From assembly GCF_900258035.1 (NCBI RefSeq), contig NZ_OGTP01000006.1, forward strand, positions 124,001-188,000: DNA of 64,000 nucleotides, read 5' to 3'. This document shows, one piece after another, positions 57,052-64,000 of this stretch; position 1 is the stretch's first letter; each line of letters starts with the position of its first letter. Under the pieces are notes generated by a model. The model saw only the letters and a list, made by a program, of their open reading frames with translations, was not told the DNA's origin and searched no databases. This DNA comes from Caballeronia novacaledonica. GTDB lineage: Bacteria > Pseudomonadota > Gammaproteobacteria > Burkholderiales > Burkholderiaceae. Made by a program: the position numbers and the translations under genes.

Positions 57052-58726
57052 TGCCCAAGGTCCGAACGACCCGAAGCAGCCGGCGCCGCCGACAGACAAC
57101 CGGGGCAACGGCGACAAAGGCAAAGGCGGCGGCCTGCCGCCGAATCTGCCCGAGCCCGTGATCGAGCCGCGCAGCCGCTGGCTGCCTTCGCTCGTGTGGG
57201 TCATTCCGCTCGTTGCGGCGCTGATCGGCGTGATTCTCGTCGTGAAGACGGTGTCGAGCCGCGGACCGACCGTCACGATCAGCTTCGTGAGCGCGGAAGG
57301 CCTCGAACCGGGCAAGACGAAGGTGAAGTTCAAGGATGTCGATATCGGCACGGTCAAGAGCATCACGCTGTCGAAGGATCATTCGCGCGTGCTCGTCGAT
57401 GTGCAGCTCACCAAGGAAGCCACCGATTTCGCCGTGAAGGACACGCGCTTCTGGGTCGTGCGCCCGCGCGTCGCGGCAAGCGGCGTGACCGGTCTGTCGA
57501 CGCTGTTGTCGGGCGCCTATATCGGCGTCGATGCCGGAAAATCGACGGACGATCAGACGTACTTCGTCGGTCTCGAAACGCCGCCCGCCGTCACCGGCGA
57601 TCAGAAGGGCCACACCTTCACGCTGCACGGCGAGTCGCTCGGTTCGCTCGATATCGGCTCGCCGGTCTACTATCGCCGCGTGCAGGTCGGGCAGGTCGTC
57701 GCGTTCTCGCTCGACAAGGACGGAACCGGCGTCACGCTGCAGGTGTTCGTCACCGCGCCCTACGATCAGTACGTCGGCAGCAACTCGCGCTGGTGGCATG
57801 CGAGCGGCGTCGATCTGCGGCTCGACTCGAGCGGCTTCACGCTCAACACGCAATCGCTCGCGACGGTCGTGCTGGGCGGCATCGCGTTCCAGACGCCGCC
57901 GAGCCAGCAATCCGGTCCGCAGGCGCAGAACAACACCACGTTCCGTCTCGCCGGCGATCAGGCCGACGCGATGCGCGATCCCGACGGTCAGGCCGTTCAC
58001 GTCGTGATGAACTTCAACCAGTCGCTGCGCGGGCTGTCGGTCGGCGCGCCGGTCGATTTCCGCGGCATCGTGCTCGGTCAGGTGACGGGCATCGGCGTGC
58101 AATACGATACGAAATCGCATTCGTTCATGATGCCGGTGACGATCGATCTCTATCCCGACCGTCTCGGCCGGCGCGCGAAGCAGGCGCTGCCGGAACAGGG
58201 TTCGACGGCGAGTCAGGACATGCTGCAACTGCTCGTGAATCGCGGGCTGCGCGGACAGTTGCGCACCGGCAATCTGCTGACGAGCCAGTTGTATATCGCG
58301 CTCGACTTCTTCCCGAAGGCGCCGCCCGCGAAGGTCAGCGTCGCCAACGATCCGCTCGAACTGCCGACCGTGCCGAACACGCTCGACGAACTGCAACTGC
58401 AGATCGCCGACATCGCGCGCAAGATCGACAAGATTCCGTTCGACCAGATCGGCACGAATCTGAACGGATCGCTCAAGAACGCGAATGCGCTCTTCGACCG
58501 GCTCGACAAGGAGGTCCTGCCGGAAATGCGCGACACGCTCACGCAGGCGAAGAAGACGTTCGGCCAGGCGCAATCGACGCTGCAATCGGACTCGCCGCTT
58601 CAGTCGGACGTGCATCAGGCGCTGCAGGAACTCACGCGCACGCTGCAATCGCTCAACTCGCTCGCGGATTATCTGGAGCGCCATCCGGAATCGCTCTTGC
58701 GCGGAAAATCGGGAGACAAACCATGA
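57044..58726 (+). CDS. pqiB: MCE-domain lipid transport protein PqiB
   Basis: 560 residues with an N-terminal Gly/Pro-rich cytoplasmic arm (1-45), one membrane anchor (~46-68, LPSLVWVIPLVAALIGVILVV) and three MCE/MlaD domains (~72-160, ~190-270, ~315-415). The last ~130 residues form a long helix (LDELQLQIADIARKID to LNSLADYLERH), the tube-forming coiled coil of PqiB hexamers that spans the periplasm. It overlaps pqiA copy 2 by eight bases and pqiC by four. Confidence 0.94.
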   Translation: MTSAQGPNDPKQPAPPTDNRGNGDKGKGGGLPPNLPEPVIEPRSRWLPSLVWVIPLVAALIGVILVVKTVSSRGPTVTISFVSAEGLEPGKTKVKFKDVDIGTVKSITLSKDHSRVLVDVQLTKEATDFAVKDTRFWVVRPRVAASGVTGLSTLLSGAYIGVDAGKSTDDQTYFVGLETPPAVTGDQKGHTFTLHGESLGSLDIGSPVYYRRVQVGQVVAFSLDKDGTGVTLQVFVTAPYDQYVGSNSRWWHASGVDLRLDSSGFTLNTQSLATVVLGGIAFQTPPSQQSGPQAQNNTTFRLAGDQADAMRDPDGQAVHVVMNFNQSLRGLSVGAPVDFRGIVLGQVTGIGVQYDTKSHSFMMPVTIDLYPDRLGRRAKQALPEQGSTASQDMLQLLVNRGLRGQLRTGNLLTSQLYIALDFFPKAPPAKVSVANDPLELPTVPNTLDELQLQIADIARKIDKIPFDQIGTNLNGSLKNANALFDRLDKEVLPEMRDTLTQAKKTFGQAQSTLQSDSPLQSDVHQALQELTRTLQSLNSLADYLERHPESLLRGKSGDKP

Positions 58727-59424
58727 AGTTCGGCTCGTTGATGTTGACCTTGAGCGCGTCGGCGATGCTCGCCGCCTGCGCTTCGCCGGCGAGCCGTTTC
58801 TACACGCTCGGCGGCGGCGACGCGCGGGCCGTGCCGTCCACGCAGGCGTCGTTCTATTTCGAGCTCGCGCCCGTCGATGTGCCGCAGCAGGTCGCGAAGA
58901 ATCAGTTGGTGGTGCAGACGAGTCCCGCGCAGGTGCGCGTGCTCGAAGACGAGCGCTGGGCGTCGCTGCCCGGCGACGAAGTGCGGCGCGCGCTCTCCGC
59001 CGATCTCACGCAGCAGCTCGGCGCGATCGATGTCTACGGCACGCCGCATCCCGAGTCGGTGCCGGTGTATCGCGTGAAGGTGAACGTGCAGCGCTTCGAA
59101 TCGTGGCCGGGCTCGCAGGCCGTGCTCGACGCCGTGTGGAGCGTGCGCGCCGCCGGCTCGGACACGGTGCTGACGTGCCGGACCGTCGCGCAGGAACGCG
59201 TGGACGCGGGTTACGACGCGCTCGTCGACGGTCATCGCAAGGCGGTCGACGCGCTCGCCTCCGCGATTTCCGCGGGCGTGCGGAGCCTGAGCGCGCTTCC
59301 GTCGACGGCGGCCGGGCCGGCAGCGTCGGCGAAAAGCAAAGGCGGCGCGAACGCGAAGCCCGCGACCGCGCCGGTTCTGCCGTGTCCGTCCGCGAGCGCC
59401 GCGACGACTGCCAGCGCGCAATGA
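58723..59424 (+). CDS. pqiC: Outer-membrane lipoprotein PqiC (YmbA family)
   Basis: 233 residues with a lipoprotein signal (lipobox LAAC, Cys19) and the ABC-transport-associated PqiC/YmbA domain (SRFYTLGG, DVPQQVAKNQLVVQTSPAQV, LDAVWSVRAAG). PqiC anchors the PqiB tube at the outer membrane. The tail after residue ~190 is a low-complexity Ala/Ser/Lys stretch not found in E. coli. ATGA overlap with pqiB; GGGAGA precedes the ATG. Next is a 145-base gap without clear terminator. Confidence 0.92.
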   Translation: MKFGSLMLTLSASAMLAACASPASRFYTLGGGDARAVPSTQASFYFELAPVDVPQQVAKNQLVVQTSPAQVRVLEDERWASLPGDEVRRALSADLTQQLGAIDVYGTPHPESVPVYRVKVNVQRFESWPGSQAVLDAVWSVRAAGSDTVLTCRTVAQERVDAGYDALVDGHRKAVDALASAISAGVRSLSALPSTAAGPAASAKSKGGANAKPATAPVLPCPSASAATTASAQ

Positions 59425-59569
59425 TTTGCCCCTTGCCCGGCGTCGTCCGGGCGTGCTCATGTTGTCGGCAGACGACATCGAAAACGGAAGCCGCCTCTAA
59501 TTTGCCGATGGTTCGCGCGCGCCGGTTAAGATCGTCGTCGCCCGTATTCGGATCAATTGTGAAAATTAG

Positions 59570-60181
59570 ATGATGAAACTGATCGGTTCGCATCCCAGCC
59601 CGTTCGTCCGCAAAGTGCGGATTGTCATGGCGGAAAAGAAGATCGATTGCGAACTGGTGCTCGAGGACGTCTGGGCATCCGATTCCAAGATCCACGACTA
59701 CAACCCGCTCGGCAAGGTGCCGTGCCTCATCCTGGACGACGGCGAAGCGGTGTTCGATTCGCGCGTGATCTGCGAGTACGTGGACACGCTCACGCCGGTC
59801 GGCAAGCTGCTGCCGCAGGAGCGCCGCGAGCGCACCGAAGTGCGTTGCTGGGAAGCGCTCGCCGACGGCATGCTCGACGCCGCCGTGCTGATCCGGCTCG
59901 AAGGCGTGTTGCGCGAGGAAGCGCATCGCAATGAAAAGTGGCTGGCGCGTCAGCGTCACAAGATCGAAGACGGTCTGCACGCGATGTCGCGCGGTCTCGA
60001 CGCCAGGCAATGGTGCTCGGCGAACCGCTTCACGCTCGCGGATATCGCCTGCGGATGCGCGCTCGGCTATCTCGACTTCCGCATGCCCGATCTGAACTGG
60101 CGCGACGCGCATCCCAATCTCGACAAGTACTACGCGCGCATTTCGCAGCGCCCGTCTTTCGTCGATACGGCGCCGGACTGA
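59570..60181 (+). CDS. Glutathione S-transferase family protein (YibF-like)
   Basis: 203 residues. An N-terminal thioredoxin-fold domain (1-80) has SHPSPFVRKVRIVMAEK and the cis-Pro/Glu-Ser equivalent NPLGKVPCLILDDGEAVFDSRVI; the helical C-terminal domain holds RFTLADIACGCALGYLDFR. The active residue is probably Ser/Thr near position 10. Closest relatives are small YibF-type GSTs of unknown substrate. It starts at tandem ATGs (59570/59573). Transcribed toward, and ending 18 bases from, the opposing esterase gene. Confidence 0.86.
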   Translation: MMKLIGSHPSPFVRKVRIVMAEKKIDCELVLEDVWASDSKIHDYNPLGKVPCLILDDGEAVFDSRVICEYVDTLTPVGKLLPQERRERTEVRCWEALADGMLDAAVLIRLEGVLREEAHRNEKWLARQRHKIEDGLHAMSRGLDARQWCSANRFTLADIACGCALGYLDFRMPDLNWRDAHPNLDKYYARISQRPSFVDTAPD

Positions 60182-60199
60182 TTCCCGGCGCCGAAGCGC

Positions 60200-61234
60200 T
60201 TACTTCTTCAGCGCGGCTTTCAATGTCGCGTTCGCCTGAGCGATCGCCGCGCGCGTGGCGGGCGTTTCGGCGAGTGCGTTGAGCATCACGAAGTCGTGGA
60301 TCGTGCCGTTGTAGCGCGCCGACGTCACCGGCACGCCCGCTTGCGTCAGCTTGCGCGCGTACGCCTCGCCTTCGTCACGCAGCACATCGTTTTCGTCGGT
60401 GATGACGAGCGCCGGCGGCAATCCCTTCAATTCGTCGAGGCTCGCGCGCAACGGCGATGCCGTGATCTTCTCGCGGTCCGCGGCGTTCGGCGCGTAGGCG
60501 TCCCAGAACCATTTCATCGCGTCGCGGGTGAGCCACGGGCCGTTCGCGAACTGGTTGTACGAGGCGTCGTCGAAATTCGCGTCGGTCACCGGGTAGAACA
60601 ACACTTGCGCGCGCAGCTTCGGACCGCCGCGTTCCTTCGCGAGCAGCGTGACGGCCGCCACCATGTTCCCGCCGACGCTATCGCCCGCGACGGCCATGCG
60701 CGATGCATCGACGTTGAATTCGCGCGCGTGATCCGCGACGTAGCGCGTCGCAGCGTAGGCCTGTTCGATCGGCACCGGATACTTCGTTTCCGGCGAGCGG
60801 TCGTAGTCGACGAACACGACTTCCGCCTGCGCGCCATTCGCGATCTCGCGCACGAGGCGGTCATGCGTGTTTTTGTCGCCGAGCACCCAGCCGCCGCCGT
60901 GGAAGTACATGACGACCGGCAGCGGGCCGTTTGCGTGCTCGGGCCGCACGATGCGCAGCGCGATCTTGCCGGTCGGGCCGGCCTGGATCACGCGATCTTC
61001 GATTTTCGCCACCTGTTTTTTCACCGGCTGCGCCTGTGCGCCGGCGAGCACGTTGCGCGCGTCGGCGGGCGAGAGCGTGTAGATCGGCGGCGCTTTGCTC
61101 GCGGCGAGCGTATCGATGAAATGCTGCGTCGCCGGTTCGAGTACGGGCGCGGCGGATTGCGCATGCGCGGCGGATTGCGTCAGCACGGCAGTTGCAACGG
61201 CAGTGGCGATGAGCGCGGCCTTGAGCTTTGTCAT
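60200..61234 (-). CDS. Secreted alpha/beta hydrolase of the hormone-sensitive lipase (HSL) family
   Basis: 344 residues with a signal peptide (MTKLKAALIATAVATAVLTQ then SAAHA). The HSL oxyanion motif HGGGW (MYFHGGGWVLGD), nucleophile elbow GDSVGG, and Asp/His of ENDVLRDEGE and YNGTIHDF complete the catalytic triad. Likely a periplasmic carboxylesterase acting on short-chain esters; substrate unknown. AAGGAA precedes the ATG by seven bases. A palindrome (61328-61343) shared with the upstream tetR gene lies 94 bases before the start, so it is probably the target of that repressor. Confidence 0.9.
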   Translation of the reverse strand: MTKLKAALIATAVATAVLTQSAAHAQSAAPVLEPATQHFIDTLAASKAPPIYTLSPADARNVLAGAQAQPVKKQVAKIEDRVIQAGPTGKIALRIVRPEHANGPLPVVMYFHGGGWVLGDKNTHDRLVREIANGAQAEVVFVDYDRSPETKYPVPIEQAYAATRYVADHAREFNVDASRMAVAGDSVGGNMVAAVTLLAKERGGPKLRAQVLFYPVTDANFDDASYNQFANGPWLTRDAMKWFWDAYAPNAADREKITASPLRASLDELKGLPPALVITDENDVLRDEGEAYARKLTQAGVPVTSARYNGTIHDFVMLNALAETPATRAAIAQANATLKAALKK

Positions 61235-61327
61235 GATGCATTCCTTCTTGGGTTCGGTTGAGCCGTTGTTTTGTCGGCAGCGGCGGAACGGGAGGTGAAA
61301 CAAAACAACGCCAAATTCGAATCTACA

Positions 61328-61343
61328 TCTACTACTAGATAGA
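61328..61343. promoter_or_regulatory. TetR operator copy B, esterase promoter
   Basis: TCTACTACTAGATAGA, differing from copy A (62135) at two positions. It is centred about 100 bases before the esterase ATG, in an AT-rich stretch suited to a promoter. Confidence 0.65.
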
Positions 61344-61473
61344 TTTTGAACGGCAGTAGGACCCGATGAAGTCCGATACGGGCGCTTTCTTCCCGAAATG
61401 CTCGGCATCTCGCCATATAAACCGACGAAACCACCGCGCCGCTCAGAAAACTGCCTTATCCAACCAAAATCTA

Positions 61474-61489
61474 TCTACTCAACGATAGA
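61474..61489. promoter_or_regulatory. TetR operator copy C
   Basis: TCTACTCAACGATAGA shares the TCTACT-N4-GATAGA frame of copies A and B and extends as ATCTATC/GATAGAT (61469-61490, spacer 8). It lies between the tetR stop and the esterase promoter. Confidence 0.55.
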
Positions 61490-61539
61490 TAATCAACCGT
61501 GAATTCACTTGTTTTTCACAAGGTTATCCACAGCCTTAT

Positions 61540-62106
61540 CTACCGCCGGACCGCATCCGCGACTTCTTCGAGCCGCGTGCGCGTCTGAAACAGGCGGCAC
61601 GCAAGCAAGCTTCCCTGAAACGCTGCGTACAAAGTGCGCGCCGCGGCCTCGGGTTTTCCACCGGCGTCGAGCGTGTCCTGCGCTTCGCCTTCGGCGAGCA
61701 CTTTCGCCAGCCAGTTCTCGTTAGCCTTGTAGAACGACTGGACAGCGTGCCGCACCTTTTCCGGCAACGATTCGATGTCCGCCGCGAGCATGCCGCACAG
61801 GCAAATCTGGTCGCCACCGCCGATGATTCGTGCAAACAGCTTCGTGTAGCGATCGAGTTTCTTGTCGGCCGGGGCGGAACTGTCGATCGCGTAGATCGAC
61901 GACATCACATCCGCGCTGTAGGCGTTCACGGCTTCGAGCGCCAGATCTTCCTTGGTCGGGAAGTAGTAGTGGATGCTGGAAGTCTTCACGCCGACCAGTT
62001 CGGACAAGTCGCGGTAGCTGAATCCGTTGTAGCCACGCGTCATCAACAAGGTCTGCGCGTGATCCAGCAGCGCTTCCCGTACCGTGTTCTTGTCCATTCG
62101 TGTCAT
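61540..62106 (-). CDS. TetR/AcrR-family repressor
   Basis: 188 residues. The N-terminal helix-turn-helix (GYNGFSYRDLSELVGVKTSSIHYYFPTKEDL in shorter conserved blocks: SYRDLSELVGVK, SSIHYYFP) is followed by a TetR_C-type ligand domain containing CLCGMLAADIESLP. Such proteins release DNA on binding small hydrophobic ligands. It reads toward the esterase gene, and a 16-bp palindrome found before its own start recurs twice before the esterase. The ATG at 62106 is chosen; an ATG three codons later is possible. The ligand is unknown. Confidence 0.92.
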   Translation of the reverse strand: MTRMDKNTVREALLDHAQTLLMTRGYNGFSYRDLSELVGVKTSSIHYYFPTKEDLALEAVNAYSADVMSSIYAIDSSAPADKKLDRYTKLFARIIGGGDQICLCGMLAADIESLPEKVRHAVQSFYKANENWLAKVLAEGEAQDTLDAGGKPEAAARTLYAAFQGSLLACRLFQTRTRLEEVADAVRR

Positions 62107-62134
62107 TGCCCCTGCAGTCGATGTGCGTAATTTA

Positions 62135-62150
62135 TCTATCACTAGATAGA
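62135..62150. promoter_or_regulatory. TetR operator copy A, tetR promoter
   Basis: Perfect inverted repeat TCTATC-ACTA-GATAGA, 29 bases before the tetR ATG. It is the best of three related copies and is placed for autorepression. Confidence 0.7.
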
Positions 62151-62196
62151 CCGTCAAGCGCTTGTATCAAAAAAGTTTTTATCGGACCGATAGAAA

Positions 62197-62230
62197 GTGG
62201 CAAGCCCCGACGGAGGTCGGGGCTTGCCAC
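62197..62230 (-). terminator. Long hairpin terminator after mnmA
   Basis: GTGGCAAGCCCCGAC (62197-62211) and GTCGGGGCTTGCCAC (62216-62230) give a 15-bp perfect stem with a GGAG loop, seven bases past the mnmA stop. On the minus strand TTTCTATC follows, a weak U-tract; the long stem should still terminate well. Confidence 0.75.
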
Positions 62231-62237
62231 GAAATCG

Positions 62238-63368
62238 CTAACGCGCCACGGAAAGCGTCGCGGTTTGCGTCGACTCCTGCCCCGCCGCCGCATGCTCGAT
62301 GATGCCGCCGCCCAGACATACATCGCCCTGATACAGCACCGCCGATTGACCCGGCGTGACGGCCCATTGCGCGTCGTCGAAATGGAGGGCGAAGCGGCCG
62401 CCGTCCGCGTTCGAGAAGCGGCACGCCGCGTCCTGCTGCCGATAGCGCGTCTTGGCGCCGCACGCCGCGTCTTCTGCGGGCGCAAAGCCCGCGACCCAGC
62501 TCGTGTTGCCCGCGACGAGCGTCGGCGACAGCAGCCACGGGTGATCGTGACCCTGCACGACGTAGAGCGTGTTCGTCGCCATGTCTTTGCCGGCGACGAA
62601 CCACGGCTCGCCGCTGCCATCCTTCGCGCCGCCGATGCCGATGCCCTTGCGCTGCCCGAACGTGTAGAACGCGAGCCCGATATGTTCGCCGACGATCTTC
62701 CCTTCGGCCGTCTTCATCGGACCGGGCTTGGTCGGCAGATAGCGGTTCAGGAATTCGCGGAACGGCCGCTCGCCGATGAAACAGATGCCGGTCGAATCCT
62801 TCTTCTTCGCGTTCGGCAGGCCGATCTGCGCGGCGATCTCGCGCACTTTCGTCTTCGGAATTTCGCCGAGCGGAAACAGCGTCTTCGAAAGTTGCGCCTG
62901 ATTCAGCCGATGCAAAAAGTACGACTGATCCTTGGTCGAATCGGTGGCTTTGAGTAGCTGGAACAGCCCGTTTTGCTCGCGCACGCGCGCGTAATGGCCC
63001 GTCGCGATGGTTTGCGCGCCGAGCGACATCGCGTGATCGAGGAACGCCTTGAACTTGATTTCGGCGTTGCAGAGGACGTCCGGATTCGGCGTGCGGCCGG
63101 CCGAACATTCGCGCAGGAACTCCGCGAACACGCGGTCCTTGTACTCGGCGGCGAAGTTGACCGCCTCGACATCGATGCCGATCAGATCCGCGACCGACAC
63201 CACGTCGATCCAGTCCTGACGGGTCGAGCAGTACTCGCCGTCGTCGTCGTCTTCCCAGTTCTTCATGAAGAGGCCGACGACGTCGTAGCCTTGTTCCTTC
63301 AGAAGCCATGCCGTCACGGACGAATCCACGCCGCCCGACATGCCCACCACCACTTTTCGCTTGCTCAT
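62238..63368 (-). CDS. mnmA: tRNA-specific 2-thiouridylase MnmA
   Basis: Adds sulfur to U34 of tRNA-Lys, -Glu and -Gln. The 376-residue protein has the PP-loop [17 protein letters not shown] (SGGVDSS), the catalytic cysteines in [12 protein letters not shown] and [11 protein letters not shown], and GHYARV. The ATG at 63368 gives the usual length; the earlier in-frame start would overlap the Nudix gene. It starts seven bases after that gene's stop, so the two form an operon as in E. coli nudJ(ymfB)-mnmA. A long hairpin follows. Confidence 0.97.
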   Translation of the reverse strand: MSKRKVVVGMSGGVDSSVTAWLLKEQGYDVVGLFMKNWEDDDDGEYCSTRQDWIDVVSVADLIGIDVEAVNFAAEYKDRVFAEFLRECSAGRTPNPDVLCNAEIKFKAFLDHAMSLGAQTIATGHYARVREQNGLFQLLKATDSTKDQSYFLHRLNQAQLSKTLFPLGEIPKTKVREIAAQIGLPNAKKKDSTGICFIGERPFREFLNRYLPTKPGPMKTAEGKIVGEHIGLAFYTFGQRKGIGIGGAKDGSGEPWFVAGKDMATNTLYVVQGHDHPWLLSPTLVAGNTSWVAGFAPAEDAACGAKTRYRQQDAACRFSNADGGRFALHFDDAQWAVTPGQSAVLYQGDVCLGGGIIEHAAAGQESTQTATLSVAR

Positions 63369-63375
63369 AGGGATA

Positions 63376-63858
63376 TCACGCCCGCACCGCCGGCGCGACC
63401 GAATGCGTATGAATGAAATCGAGCGGCACGCGCCGCCCGGATAAATAGTCGTCGACACACTTCATCACGAGCGGCGTCCGATGCCGCTCCACGCATGCCC
63501 GCAACTCGTCGGGGCCGAGCCACATCGCGCGCACGATGCCTTCATCGAGAGCACGGCCGGCCTCTTCGCCCAAGGACTTGCCGCAGAACGTGAACCGCAG
63601 ATACGTGACGTCGCGCCCCGGCCCGGCGAAGTGCGTCATATAAGCGCCGACGAGCGCCTCGGGCTCGAAGCGGTGCGCCGTTTCTTCGAGTGTCTCGCGG
63701 ATCACCGCTTCGACGAGCGTTTCGCCCGCTTCGAGATGACCGGCCGGTTGGTTTATTCGCAGCCCTGCGGCCGTGTGCTCTTCGATGACGAGAAATTTTC
63801 CGTCCCGCTCGACGATTGCCGCCACCGTAACGTGGGGGGCCCAAGTGTCTGATTTCAT
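63376..63858 (-). CDS. nudJ: Nudix hydrolase, NudJ-like
   Basis: 160 residues. The Nudix box G-x5-E-x7-RETLEET is present at [21 protein letters not shown] (20 residues shown as the two parts GHLEAGE and RETLEET). The start [20 protein letters not shown] and the [11 protein letters not shown] block match NudJ (YmfB), a phosphatase for HMP-pyrophosphate and nucleoside di/triphosphates. Operon with mnmA supports the name. No strong ribosome binding site before the ATG. Confidence 0.87.
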   Translation of the reverse strand: MKSDTWAPHVTVAAIVERDGKFLVIEEHTAAGLRINQPAGHLEAGETLVEAVIRETLEETAHRFEPEALVGAYMTHFAGPGRDVTYLRFTFCGKSLGEEAGRALDEGIVRAMWLGPDELRACVERHRTPLVMKCVDDYLSGRRVPLDFIHTHSVAPAVRA

Positions 63859-64000
63859 GGTGAGATATTTTACCGTCCCGACGACGATCCCGCGCGACGC
63901 CTCCTAAGGGTAAGCGCTGAGTTGGGCGGATGAAACAAGTGCCGGATCGAATTCTTGCGCGCGCATTCTTCGGTTACAGTTGCGATAGCCGTAAGTTCCA
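63859..64000. other. Region upstream of nudJ, possible start of a further gene
   Basis: 142 bases to the window edge. A plus-strand frame opens at ATG 63930 and stays open to the end (beginning MKQVPDRILARAFFGYSCDS), but it is too short to judge and matches nothing that I recognise. The nudJ promoter should lie here on the minus strand. Confidence 0.25.

Noticed and set aside
61524-61532. Perfect DnaA box (TTATCCACA) between tetR and the esterase operators
   Set aside because: A single box without clustering, an AT-rich unwinding element or dnaA/dnaN/rpmH nearby is not evidence of an origin.
63930-64000. Partial gene at the right edge
   Set aside because: Only 23 open codons with no recognisable homology; kept as a note, not called as a gene.

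Overview
This 64 kb window is a chromosomal stretch of a beta-proteobacterium of the order Burkholderiales. The high GC content, the codon use, the syntenic blocks (grpE-dnaK-dnaJ beside hrcA/hemH/nadK/recN; queA-tgt-yajC-secD-secF; glcD-glcE-glcF; pqiA-pqiA-pqiB-pqiC) and the protein sequences fit Paraburkholderia/Caballeronia/Burkholderia best. The genus is inferred, not proven. I see no prophage, integron, CRISPR array, tRNA, rRNA or intact insertion sequence. This is mostly core genome with a few accessory genes.

Layout. 1-6.4 kb: end of glyS, then gmhB, plsC, a YgjP-type metallopeptidase, glyoxalase I and an EamA exporter on the + strand; then a DedA-rhodanese fusion divergent from a persulfide-dioxygenase-like hydrolase. 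6.4-8.3 kb: a two-gene galactonate island (GntR regulator and dgoD). 8.3-17.4 kb (mostly - strand): hrcA, hemH, an Hsp15-like gene, grpE, dnaK, dnaJ and a fused pabB-pabC; good sigma-32 promoters precede grpE and dnaK. 17.5-23 kb: nadK, recN, and glnE facing them. 23-30 kb: a giant AsmA-like YhdP protein, a Nit amidase and tldD. 30-31.4 kb: a DAHP synthase gene behind a full attenuator (leader peptide rich in Phe/Tyr/Trp plus mutually exclusive hairpins). 31.5-37.7 kb: a cobalamin adenosyltransferase, a D-lactate dehydrogenase-like flavoprotein and the glycolate oxidase genes glcDEF. 37.8-40.2 kb: yggS, proC and a twice-frameshifted FkbM methyltransferase. 40.4-45 kb (- strand): ubiA, dps, an unlisted 50-residue membrane protein gene, katA and oxyR, an oxidative-stress block with an OxyR-like operator before oxyR. 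45-53.3 kb: recG, then the queuosine/Sec cluster. 53.3-55.2 kb: two YceI proteins and a cytochrome b561. 55.7-59.4 kb: a tightly overlapping pqiAABC lipid-transport operon. 59.5-64 kb: a GST, a secreted HSL-type esterase with its TetR regulator and three shared palindromes, then nudJ-mnmA.

How it works together. The notable logic is regulatory. Heat shock uses RpoH promoters at grpE and dnaK with HrcA encoded nearby but no CIRCE element in view. The entry step to aromatic amino acids is apparently controlled by ribosome stalling on aromatic codons. OxyR has a site over its own start region and lies directly upstream of katA-small gene-dps. A TetR repressor and an esterase share a 16-bp palindromic operator. 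The most interesting items are the aroG attenuator, the small genes at 14.6 kb and 42.1 kb, the TetR operator set, the OxyR site, the hairpin that can mask the gloA ribosome binding site, and -10 boxes lying six bases before the start codons of hrcA, nadK and possibly yggS.
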